Shown here: positions 1-7,274 of the stretch, piece after piece | Layout of the letters: every line of letters begins with the position of its first letter | Numbering within the stretch: position 1 is the stretch's first letter | Assembly: GCA_023399295.1 (NCBI GenBank) | Contig: JAEWQF010000074.1 | Location: 1-64,000, forward strand | DNA: 64,000 bases | Direction of reading: 5' to 3' | From: Bacteroidota bacterium | GTDB lineage: Bacteria; Bacteroidota; Bacteroidia; Bacteroidales; Dysgonomonadaceae | The notes under the pieces: model-generated | What the model was told of the DNA's origin: nothing | What the model saw: only the letters and a program-made list of their open reading frames with translations | Databases searched by the model: none | Program-made: the position numbers and the translations under genes

Positions 1-23
1 AGTTCCTCACTAAACAGACCAAT

Positions 24-725
24 ATGATCAAATTGTTGTTTGTGGAAGACGATGAAGACAGTGCCTATGTCACGCGGGGCGGGCTGGAACTGATCGGGGA
101 ATATGATATCCTCTGGGCAAAAGATGGCGAGGAGGCATGGGAGCTCTTTCAAAAAGACAATCCCGATGTGGTGGTAACCGATATTGAGATGCCGCGGATG
201 AACGGGTTGGAATTGATACACAGAATTCGGGAAACGGGTCAAACCACCATCATCATCATTGAATCAGGGAATACGTATCCCAAAAATGTGGTGGACGGAT
301 TTCACTCCGGCGCTGACAACTACATCAAAAAGCCTTTCTTGGCCGAAGAACTTCATGCCCAAATTCAGGCAATTTTCAGAAGGACACAATACCGGACAAT
401 AGATTCTTCTCCCCAAAAAATAACTTCTGACTGTATCAAAATTGGACTGTACAGATTCTTCTTTCAAGAGGAGGTGCTACAATTGAATTCAGAAACGATT
501 AAGCTGACAGCAAGGGAAGCCGGAATCCTAAAAATGCTCTGTGACAAGAGAAATTCTACGGTACCCAGAGAGGAGGTACTTACTGCTTTTTGGGAAGAGA
601 CAGACTATTTTACCTCCCGTAGTCTTGATGTCTTTATCTCCAAATTGCGGAAATATCTCTCTAAAGACAAGTCAATCCAGATAATCAACGAACGAGGAAA
701 AGGGTTAAGATTGGAGATGATTTAA
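24..725 (+). CDS. OmpR/PhoB-type response regulator
   Basis: A 233-residue cytoplasmic transcription factor. Residues 1-120 form a receiver domain with an acidic pocket (E8, D9, D10), a phospho-acceptor aspartate D53 in a VTDIEMPRMNG context, and a conserved lysine in the IKKPF motif near residue 104. Residues about 140-233 form a winged-helix DNA-binding domain of the OmpR type, with a TAREAGIL start, an SRSLDVFISKLRKYL recognition helix and an NERGKG wing. It would be phosphorylated by a histidine kinase and bind DNA as a dimer. No kinase is visible; one could lie left of the window, since this gene starts 23 bases from the edge. The coding sequence is AT-richer than the nrf genes to the right. 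Its target genes cannot be told. The family call is secure. Confidence 0.9.
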   Translation: MIKLLFVEDDEDSAYVTRGGLELIGEYDILWAKDGEEAWELFQKDNPDVVVTDIEMPRMNGLELIHRIRETGQTTIIIIESGNTYPKNVVDGFHSGADNYIKKPFLAEELHAQIQAIFRRTQYRTIDSSPQKITSDCIKIGLYRFFFQEEVLQLNSETIKLTAREAGILKMLCDKRNSTVPREEVLTAFWEETDYFTSRSLDVFISKLRKYLSKDKSIQIINERGKGLRLEMI

Positions 726-737
726 ACAATCACAAAC

Positions 738-1469
738 TTATGTCACCAACAGACTAAAAGAAAAAGAGATACCGTTTATCAAAGAGTGAAACAATAATCC
801 AAATAGGAAACCCAAATTCAGCCTGAAATAAGTGAACACAATTCCCATTAATACCTGGGGCAAACACATCATTAAAGCTATAGGTATTTGTATGAAATTC
901 TCAATTTTATAATTAACAATATGTGAAAATCCAAAGAGCATGATTGTTAACCAAATAATCTGGAGCCCATATTTCTGTTGTACAATGTCATATCGTTTCT
1001 GATTGATAAGCAAAGTAACAGATCCTATCAGCAAGGATATCAACGACCTGAAAAGAATATCAGCAAAAAATCCGCTCCCCAACCAAATAGTAAGAAACAT
1101 AAAAATTAAAACTGATACAGATATGAAAATATGGACACGTTTAAAAGAAAGACCGAATCTAAACCCTAGTTCTTCAATCAATGGACCAAAGAGTACAACA
1201 AAGAGACTTGTATAAACAAGTCCTTTATTCCTGATTTCATATGCATCTGATATTATTGCATCTGTCAGGAATCTTAGATCTATCTTCATGATTTTGAGAA
1301 GAAGTAGAAATGTCAGAATGACCAACACCAATTTGAAGAATGATTTCACATAGAAGGTAATTCCTTTTATGAAAATTCCATTCTTTGACAATCTATTTTT
1401 ATCTTCTGCGGTAACATAATTGCATATCATTACACCAAACAAAACAGTCATCAATAAATTAAGAACCAC
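738..1469 (-). CDS. CPBP-family intramembrane metalloprotease
   Basis: A 243-residue polytopic membrane protein of the CPBP (Abi, CAAX protease and bacteriocin-processing) family. The three family motifs are present: EExxxR (E99, E100, R104 in IEELGFR), an FxxxH-type motif ending in H183 (FGFSH), and HxxxN (H228, N232). Several hydrophobic helices surround them, at about 45-60, 88-98, 112-130, 135-155, 170-183 and 205-235. Members cleave within the membrane; known roles include processing of prenylated proteins or peptides and bacteriocin immunity, but the substrate here is unknown. The longest frame opens with a GTG (1469); an ATG lies at residue 7. It is convergent with the response regulator, with only 12 bases between stop codons. 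Codon use is strongly AT-rich compared with genes from 1.8 kb onward, which suggests separate acquisition. Confidence 0.85.
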   Translation of the reverse strand: MVLNLLMTVLFGVMICNYVTAEDKNRLSKNGIFIKGITFYVKSFFKLVLVILTFLLLLKIMKIDLRFLTDAIISDAYEIRNKGLVYTSLFVVLFGPLIEELGFRFGLSFKRVHIFISVSVLIFMFLTIWLGSGFFADILFRSLISLLIGSVTLLINQKRYDIVQQKYGLQIIWLTIMLFGFSHIVNYKIENFIQIPIALMMCLPQVLMGIVFTYFRLNLGFLFGLLFHSLINGISFSFSLLVT

Positions 1470-1486
1470 AATTCAACCAAGCTGCA

Positions 1487-1515
1487 AGAGTGACAGACAT
1501 ACCGTCTGTCACTCT
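1487..1515. repeat. Perfect 12-bp inverted repeat (hairpin)
   Basis: Arms 1487-1498 and 1504-1515 are perfect reverse complements around a five-base loop (1499-1503). It lies 18 bases upstream of the GTG start of the CPBP gene (minus strand), so it could be an operator or a leader hairpin of that gene. There is no adjacent T-run of terminator quality on either strand. Confidence 0.7.
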
Positions 1516-1825
1516 CTGTGAATAAAAAAGCAGAGTAGAGTTACGCGTTGAGATTCAATGAATTTGAACTACTTTTCTATTCATGGTTCATCTATTTTCC
1601 GATATCTCTTAAGCATATCCTTTTCACGCAGGTGTTCACAGTTCCACCAGTCTTACATTTTATTGACAAGCCAAAATTCAATAATAAGGAGCAAAAAGTT
1701 TGTTATGGATAGGTTATATAACAAAAGAATAACAACAAATATAACTAAAGAGCTGTCACGTGAAGAGTCAGCTCTTTTTGGATGGAGTGAAGAAGTTGAA
1801 AACAGTAAGCTTCTGCGGCTCTACA
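1516..1825. other. AT-rich intergenic region
   Basis: About 310 bases between the CPBP gene and the Crp/Fnr gene. It contains the terminator hairpin listed separately near 1747-1779. Small open frames cross it but have no start context, family similarity or conserved composition. I see no RNA gene. Confidence 0.5.
1747..1779 (-). terminator. Intrinsic-terminator-like hairpin after the Crp/Fnr gene
   Basis: Arms 1747-1755 and 1769-1777 pair perfectly (AAAGAGCTG with CAGCTCTTT). It lies 47 bases downstream of the stop codon of the minus-strand regulator gene. The minus-strand T-tract is imperfect; on the plus strand the arm runs into five T residues, so the element may act in both directions. 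Confidence 0.6.
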
Positions 1826-2512
1826 TCAGAACATGCTTTGCAGTGCCTTCCGGTTAAGGATGGTGATCTCCCGGCGATCGACGCCGATGATCCCTTCCTC
1901 GGCCATCTCCATCATCACCTTCACCAGGGCGGGACGGGAGACACTGAAGAGACGGGCCATCTCCTCCTTCGAGCTTTGAAGCTGAAACAGGCTCTCACCG
2001 GCAGACTCCTTCAACAGGTAGTAGGCCAGCTTGGCACGGATGGTGCGCAGCGACACCAACCGCAGCTTCTCCGACAGAAAGGAGACCTTGTTGGAGACAT
2101 AGGCCAGAAAAGCCATCATAAACTCCTCGTACTTGCGCATCAGAAAATAGACATTCTCCTTCGGGATCACCACCAGTAGACAGGGCTGACTGCAGATGGC
2201 GGAGACGGGCGACCGGTTGTCGCTCGAAAAGAGGAAGCCGGTGGCCATGGGATTGGGCGCGCGGAGCTGCTCCACCTTCATGAAGTCGCCCTTCTCGTCG
2301 GCCATCTCGGTCACTACCTCACCCTTCACCAGGATGTAGAGCGATTCATAACGCGATCCCTGTGTCACCACCAGATCGCCCTTCTCATACCTGCGCATCG
2401 CATAGCGCAGATCTTCCAGAAATTCATCCCTGCGTTCTTCCGGTACGGAACTGCAGAGGGGACATTGAAAAATGACACGGGAGTGGTCATTGGGCGACAT
2501 CGTGGGTTGCAT
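1826..2512 (-). CDS. Crp/Fnr-family transcriptional regulator
   Basis: A 228-residue regulator counted from the ATG at 2512; a GTG two codons upstream and an ATG at 2500 are alternatives. Residues about 25-125 form a cyclic-nucleotide-binding-like beta-roll, 125-150 the dimer helix, and 155-225 a winged helix-turn-helix with SKEEMARLFSVSRPALVKVM as recognition unit. Four cysteines stand out: C17 and C20 in a CPLC pair before the beta-roll, and C107 and C111 within it. That layout recalls, without matching exactly, the cluster ligands of FNR, so an iron-sulphur or nitrosative/redox sensor is possible. The gene is divergent from nrfHA, with about 180 bases between the starts, which makes nrfHA its obvious candidate target. 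The family call is secure; the ligand and target are inference. Confidence 0.9.
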   Translation of the reverse strand: MQPTMSPNDHSRVIFQCPLCSSVPEERRDEFLEDLRYAMRRYEKGDLVVTQGSRYESLYILVKGEVVTEMADEKGDFMKVEQLRAPNPMATGFLFSSDNRSPVSAICSQPCLLVVIPKENVYFLMRKYEEFMMAFLAYVSNKVSFLSEKLRLVSLRTIRAKLAYYLLKESAGESLFQLQSSKEEMARLFSVSRPALVKVMMEMAEEGIIGVDRREITILNRKALQSMF

Positions 2513-2694
2513 CGGCACTGGATGTTATGTAGATTCTGATGATTGGCTGTCCCATCCCATGCTGCAAAGGGAATGAAACTGCCGGTTTTCAGTACGAAAA
2601 ATAGTCATTATTTAGGAAACGTCATAATTATTACACTTTTTTCACCTGATATTCTGTTTCTTTGTTCAGGGTGTATTTTTTATCAGCATGGATC

Positions 2695-3297
2695 ATGGAT
2701 AAACTGCGAAAAATTTGGAATGAGATCAGACCACGCGGTGGCTGGAAATATCCGGCCATCATCATCAGCGGTGCCTTCGTGGGCCTGTTCATCTACACCT
2801 TCTTCACCGCACGTGCCTACAGCTACCTCTCTAACGACCCGGCCACCTGCGTCAACTGCCACATCATGGGCCCCTACTACGCCACCTGGATGCACAGCTC
2901 ACACGGCAGGAACACCACCTGCAACGACTGCCACGTGCCGCAGGACAGCAAGATCAGGGGATACTACTTCAAGGCGGTGGACGGACTGCGTCACTCGGCC
3001 GTCTTCACCATCAGGGGCGAAGACCAGGCATTGCAGGCAATCCCCGCCAGCTCGGAGGTGATCATGGAGAACTGTGTGCGGTGCCACACGCAACTCAACA
3101 GCGAGTTCATCCGCACAGGCCGCATGGGCTTCAAGGAGATGAAGGAGATGGGGGGCCACGCCTGCTGGGACTGCCACCGCGATGTGCCGCACACCCGCAG
3201 CCGCTCGCTCTCCTCCACACCCAACGCACGCATCCCCATGCCGGAGACCCATGTCCCCGAGTGGCTGCAGAAACTGGTAAACGAAGAGAAAAAATAA
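2695..3297 (+). CDS. nrfH: NrfH, tetrahaem quinol dehydrogenase subunit of nitrite reductase
   Basis: A 200-residue membrane-anchored cytochrome c of the NapC/NirT/NrfH family. It takes electrons from menaquinol and passes them to NrfA on the outer face of the cytoplasmic membrane. One N-terminal membrane helix lies at about 20-39. Four CxxCH haem sites follow: CVNCH (52-56), CNDCH, CVRCH and CWDCH. The first continues as CxxCHxM, the arrangement in which NrfH haem 1 is ligated by methionine. I chose the ATG at 2695 because the Lys/Arg-rich stretch before the helix begins there; an in-frame ATG at 2662 would add 11 atypical residues. It is first in a run nrfH-nrfA-resB-ccsA with 39 bases before nrfA. 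Confidence 0.95.
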   Translation: MDKLRKIWNEIRPRGGWKYPAIIISGAFVGLFIYTFFTARAYSYLSNDPATCVNCHIMGPYYATWMHSSHGRNTTCNDCHVPQDSKIRGYYFKAVDGLRHSAVFTIRGEDQALQAIPASSEVIMENCVRCHTQLNSEFIRTGRMGFKEMKEMGGHACWDCHRDVPHTRSRSLSSTPNARIPMPETHVPEWLQKLVNEEKK

Positions 3298-3336
3298 AAG
3301 CTAACAGCTAATAACTGACAACTAAAAAATAGCACT

Positions 3337-4836
3337 ATGAACAGGTACAGAAATCACAAGGGGATGAAGCCCTGGGTTGGATGGCTCCTCTTTTTCGTTA
3401 CGATGGGCGTGGTTTTTCTGCTGGGGTTGCTGGCCGCATCCATCACACAACGCAGAGCCGAGATTGCCAGCGTGATGAACAACAAAAAGGTTGAAATCAC
3501 CGGCATCGAATCGAGAAACGAGCTCTTCGCGGTGAACTATCCCCGTGAGTACGAGACCTGGAAACAGACTGCCGACACCACCTTCGAGAGTGAGTTCAAC
3601 GGCAGCAACATGGTCGATGTGCTGGAGGAACGTCCCGAGATGGTGATCCTCTGGGCCGGCTATGCCTTCGCGAAGGATTACAGCACCCCCAGGGGACACA
3701 TGCATGCCATCGAGGACATCCGACACACCCTGCGCACCGGTTCGCCAATGAGCCCCGAAGAGGGACCGCAACCGGCCACCTGCTGGACCTGCAAGAGCCC
3801 CGACGTGCCCCGCCTGATGGACTCGGTGGGCATCGCCGAGTTCTACAACAAGCCCTGGTCGCACTGGGGCCATGAGATTGTCAACCCGATCGGCTGCGCC
3901 GACTGCCATGAGGCGGAGAGCATGAACCTCAGGGTGAGCCGACCCGCCCTGATAGAAGGGTTTGAAGCGATGGGCAAGAACGTGCAGGATGCCACACACC
4001 AGGAGATGCGCACACTTGCCTGTGCACAGTGCCACGTGGAGTATTACTTCACCCCCGAAGGGAAGTACCTCACCTTCCCATGGCACAACGGCACCACCAT
4101 GGAGGGCGCGGAGCAGTACTACGATGAGATCGGCTTCGCCGACTACACCCATGCACTCAGCAAAGCCCCCATCATCAAGGCGCAGCACCCCGACTATGAG
4201 ATCTACAGCACCGGCATCCACGCCCAACGTGGCGTCTCCTGCGCCGACTGCCACATGCCCTACGTATCGGAAGGGGGCATCAAGTACAGCAGCCACCACA
4301 AGAGAAGCCCCCTGGCCAGCATCAACAACACCTGCCAGGTGTGCCACCGCGAATCGGAAGAGGATCTCCGCACTGCCGTCTTCGAACGGCAACGCAGTGC
4401 CGACCAGATCCGCAACCTGGCCGAAAAAGAGCTGGCCACAGCCCATCTGGAAGCACAGTTCGCATGGGAGAAGGGAGCCACCGAAGCGCAGATGAAGGAG
4501 GTGTTGCAGCTGATCCGCCAGTCGCAGTGGCGCTGGGATTATGCAGTGGCATCGCACGGCGGTTCGTTCCACTCACCCGTCGAGTTCCAGCGGATCCTGG
4601 CCATGAGCCTCGACCGCGCCCACAAGGCCCGCTTCGAGATCGCGAAGGTGCTCGCACTGAACGGCTTCACCGGCAACGTACCCCTGCCCGACATCTCCAC
4701 CAAGGAGAAGGCGCAGGCTTACATCGGTCTCGACATAAAGACAGAGCGGAGCAACAAACAGCATTTCCAGGAAGAGGTGGTACCGCAATGGCTGGAGACA
4801 GCCCGGGCAAACAACCGACTTATCAGCCTGAAATAA
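3337..4836 (+). CDS. nrfA: NrfA, ammonia-forming pentahaem cytochrome c nitrite reductase
   Basis: A 499-residue catalytic subunit (EC 1.7.2.2) that reduces nitrite to ammonium with six electrons delivered by NrfH. It carries the diagnostic active-site haem motif CxxCK (CWTCK, 149-153) and four CxxCH motifs: CADCH, CAQCH, CADCH in the GVSCADCHMPY block, and CQVCH. The N-terminus has a hydrophobic segment at about 13-35 that serves as signal peptide or uncleaved anchor, placing the enzyme in the periplasm. The length is typical of the family. The short spacer from nrfH is rich in A and repeats a TAAC-like unit, and there is no recognisable Shine-Dalgarno, as is usual for this phylum. The context (NrfH before it, haem-lyase genes after it) supports dissimilatory nitrite ammonification or nitrite detoxification. 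Confidence 0.97.
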   Translation: MNRYRNHKGMKPWVGWLLFFVTMGVVFLLGLLAASITQRRAEIASVMNNKKVEITGIESRNELFAVNYPREYETWKQTADTTFESEFNGSNMVDVLEERPEMVILWAGYAFAKDYSTPRGHMHAIEDIRHTLRTGSPMSPEEGPQPATCWTCKSPDVPRLMDSVGIAEFYNKPWSHWGHEIVNPIGCADCHEAESMNLRVSRPALIEGFEAMGKNVQDATHQEMRTLACAQCHVEYYFTPEGKYLTFPWHNGTTMEGAEQYYDEIGFADYTHALSKAPIIKAQHPDYEIYSTGIHAQRGVSCADCHMPYVSEGGIKYSSHHKRSPLASINNTCQVCHRESEEDLRTAVFERQRSADQIRNLAEKELATAHLEAQFAWEKGATEAQMKEVLQLIRQSQWRWDYAVASHGGSFHSPVEFQRILAMSLDRAHKARFEIAKVLALNGFTGNVPLPDISTKEKAQAYIGLDIKTERSNKQHFQEEVVPQWLETARANNRLISLK

Positions 4837-4858
4837 ACCACATTCGCCATAAAAGAGG

Positions 4859-6127
4859 ATGAAGAACAGCTCCCGCACCACCTGGGAACAACCCTGGGGA
4901 TACAAGGAGGGCATCCTGGTGGCTGCAGGCATAGGATGCTCCGGACTGATCCTGCAGCTGACACTGGGCAACATCAATCCCGCACACTTCGCCGGCCCCC
5001 TCAACCTGATCATCGGAGCCCTGTTCATGACAGGGCTTCTGGCTCTGTACCTGCTCACACGAAAGAAACCACTGGGCCGATGGCTTGCCGGGGTCACCGC
5101 CACACTGCCGGCACTCACACTCCTGATGCTCCTGGGCATCATCCTGGGTGTGATCCCCCAGTCCCCCGCTGAAAATGAGACACCCCTGACCCGCAACCCC
5201 TTCGATGCGATGGGATGGCACCGGATGACAACCTCCTGGCCTTTCGTGCTCACCTGCTGCTACATCCTGCTGATCCTGGGCCTCACCACACTGCGCCGCA
5301 CCACCCGCAAACAAGGATGGCGCGACATCGGCTTCTACCTCAACCACCTGGGTCTCTTCGTCGCACTGTTGGGCGGACTGCTGGGCAGCGCCGACATAGA
5401 GCGGCTCACCCTGCGCGTGCAGGAGGGGCAGGTGGAGTGGCGTGGCACCACTGCCAACGGCGAACTCAGGGAGCTGCCACTGGCCATCCAGCTCGACAGC
5501 TTCCTCCTCGAGGAGTACCCCCCCAGGCTGGTGGTCATCGAGCATGAGAGCGGCAGGATGCTACCGGCCGCAAAGCCGGAAAGCCACCTGTTTGAAGGGG
5601 TTGGGAAAAGCGTACTGCTGGCGGGTCACACCGTGGAGATCCTGGAGTACCTCCCCCATGCAGCCATCTTCAGCAGCGACAGCATCACCCGGGTGGTGCC
5701 GATGCTGATGGAGGGCGCCACCAACGCACTGCGGGTACGGGTCACCTCACCGGGAGCAGCGGAGCCCAAAGAGGGATGGGTGAGCAACGGCAGCTACCTC
5801 TACCCCCACAGCCTGCTGCGCCTCGATGCGACCCGAAGCCTCGCCATGCCCCTGCAGGAGGTGAAACGCTATACCTCCCACGTCACGCTCTACACCGAGG
5901 AGGGAGATACCCGCAAGTGCCTGATCGAGGTGAACAAGCCGGTAACGATGGAGGAGTGGATGATCTACCAGTACAGCTACGACGACTCCATGGGGAAATA
6001 TTCAGAGACATCGGTATTCGAACTGGTGCGCGACCCCTGGCTGAAGGTGGTCTACACCGGCATCTACATGCTGCTGGCAGGGGCACTCTTCCTCTTCTTC
6101 GCAGGACCTAAAAAAAGCAGATCATGA
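4859..6127 (+). CDS. resB: ResB-like cytochrome c biogenesis protein
   Basis: A 422-residue membrane protein of the ResB/Ccs1 group of System II cytochrome c maturation. With CcsA it exports haem and attaches it to CxxCH/CxxCK motifs outside the membrane. Hydrophobic helices are seen at about 20-40, 46-65, 78-100, 120-140 and 153-172. A periplasmic soluble domain (about 175-390) containing the family's VLEPHAA-like region follows, and a last helix lies near 395-415. It starts 22 bases after nrfA and its stop overlaps the start of ccsA in an ATGA, so the two are translationally coupled. Its position argues that it serves the nine haems of NrfHA. It is the compact form seen next to nrfA in Bacteroidales; the assignment rests on context plus topology. 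Confidence 0.85.
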   Translation: MKNSSRTTWEQPWGYKEGILVAAGIGCSGLILQLTLGNINPAHFAGPLNLIIGALFMTGLLALYLLTRKKPLGRWLAGVTATLPALTLLMLLGIILGVIPQSPAENETPLTRNPFDAMGWHRMTTSWPFVLTCCYILLILGLTTLRRTTRKQGWRDIGFYLNHLGLFVALLGGLLGSADIERLTLRVQEGQVEWRGTTANGELRELPLAIQLDSFLLEEYPPRLVVIEHESGRMLPAAKPESHLFEGVGKSVLLAGHTVEILEYLPHAAIFSSDSITRVVPMLMEGATNALRVRVTSPGAAEPKEGWVSNGSYLYPHSLLRLDATRSLAMPLQEVKRYTSHVTLYTEEGDTRKCLIEVNKPVTMEEWMIYQYSYDDSMGKYSETSVFELVRDPWLKVVYTGIYMLLAGALFLFFAGPKKSRS

Positions 6128-6909
6128 GCTGGGATCAATTCATCTATTTTGCCGTGGGCAGCCTGCTCCTCTGGGGCACAGGTGCCGCACTCGCCTATCG
6201 CCTGAAACGCAAGGTGCTGCCGGCACTGCTCACCATTGCCGGATTGTTGCTCTTCTTCCTCTTCATCGCAGGACTCTGGGTGTCACTCGAGAGACCCCCA
6301 CTCCGCACCATGGGCGAGACACGCCTCTGGTACTCCTTCTTCCTGCCGGTGGCAGGCCTGCTCACCTACCTGCGCTGGAACTACCGCTGGATCCTTTCCT
6401 TCACCACCATCCTCTCGGCAGTCTTCATCATGGTGAACCTGCTCAACCCCGACATCCACAACAAGGTGCTGATGCCGGCACTCCAGAGTCCCTGGTTTGC
6501 ACCCCACGTGATCATCTACATGTTCTCATACGCCATCCTGGGTGCCGCCACCCTGATCGCTCTCTACTTCCTGGTGAGGGCCAAACAGCTCCATGACACG
6601 GAACGCATCATGGAGATGACCGACAACCTGGTCTATGCCGGCACCGCCTGCATCACCCTCGGCATGCTGATGGGTGCCATCTGGGCCAAAGAGGCCTGGG
6701 GTCACTACTGGAGCTGGGACCCCAAGGAGACATGGGCCGCCATCACCTGGATCGGATACCTGATCTACATCCACTACCGGCTGAGACTCCCCTCCTCACA
6801 CAAGAGAGCCATGGTGATCCTGCTCATCGCCTTCGTGATGCTCCAGATCTGCTGGTACGGCGTCAACTATCTCCCCTCGGCAAAACAGAGCATCCACACC
6901 TACTCCTGA
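6124..6909 (+). CDS. ccsA: CcsA/ResC-like cytochrome c assembly (haem-handling) protein
   Basis: A 261-residue polytopic membrane protein, partner of ResB. It contains the tryptophan-rich haem-handling signature of the CcsA/CcmC/CcmF superfamily near residues 187-200 (AWGHYWSWDPKETW), which binds haem at the outer face of the membrane. About eight hydrophobic helices can be drawn. Conserved histidines flank the WWD motif, in the APHVIIYMFSYA segment (H about 129) and in the helix after the motif (IHYRLRL). The start codon overlaps the resB stop by four bases. It is the last gene of the nrf run; a 365-base non-coding gap follows. It is shorter than fused CcsBA proteins, as expected for a split system. 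Confidence 0.92.
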   Translation: MSWDQFIYFAVGSLLLWGTGAALAYRLKRKVLPALLTIAGLLLFFLFIAGLWVSLERPPLRTMGETRLWYSFFLPVAGLLTYLRWNYRWILSFTTILSAVFIMVNLLNPDIHNKVLMPALQSPWFAPHVIIYMFSYAILGAATLIALYFLVRAKQLHDTERIMEMTDNLVYAGTACITLGMLMGAIWAKEAWGHYWSWDPKETWAAITWIGYLIYIHYRLRLPSSHKRAMVILLIAFVMLQICWYGVNYLPSAKQSIHTYS

Positions 6910-7274
6910 CTCACGGGCAATGCTGTCCCGGCTGCTTGCTGCGGACCACCTTCCCAAAACCCCTCCGGTTGTGGAAACACTGCATCCGTGACATCCCGTG
7001 TGCGACTGAAAGCAACTTGAGATAGCCAATTAACCAAACGGCAGCGAATTGGCAGGAAACCGAACCTTTTATTCGAAACTGGCGGAACGTGATGTTCTTT
7101 TGATTGTTTTACTCCTTGTTTTCGGTCTTTATGTTAATTTTTCGACTTTAATGTGACATTTTTATCATATTTATTTTGTGATTAAAACATTTTGTCTAAT
7201 TTTGCATCACTAAACAATCCAATAGTACAGAACAACTGGTTATCAAACCGCGACAATCAAACAATTCGTGAAGT
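6910..7274. other. Intergenic region between ccsA and glnN
   Basis: 365 bases. The right half turns AT-rich and holds the likely glnN promoter (7175-7204, listed separately). I saw no convincing terminator hairpin after ccsA and no RNA gene. Confidence 0.6.
7175..7204 (+). promoter_or_regulatory. Bacteroidota-type promoter for glnN
   Basis: A -33 box TTTG at 7175-7178 and a -7 box TAATTTTG at 7197-7204 match the phylum consensus TTTG / TAnnTTTG with an 18-base spacer. The expected transcription start, near 7210, leaves a leader of about 65 bases before the glnN ATG. Confidence 0.65.

Noticed and set aside
1558..1857. A 99-codon plus-strand open frame in the gap before the Crp/Fnr gene
   Set aside because: It crosses the terminator hairpin and runs antisense into the regulator's 3' end; no family-like composition.
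3322..4572. A 416-codon minus-strand frame opposite nrfA
   Set aside because: Antisense shadow of a G+C-rich gene; nrfA has all five haem motifs in frame.
6910..7100. Possible riboswitch or terminator after ccsA
   Set aside because: Only weak, short pairings are seen and there is no T-run.
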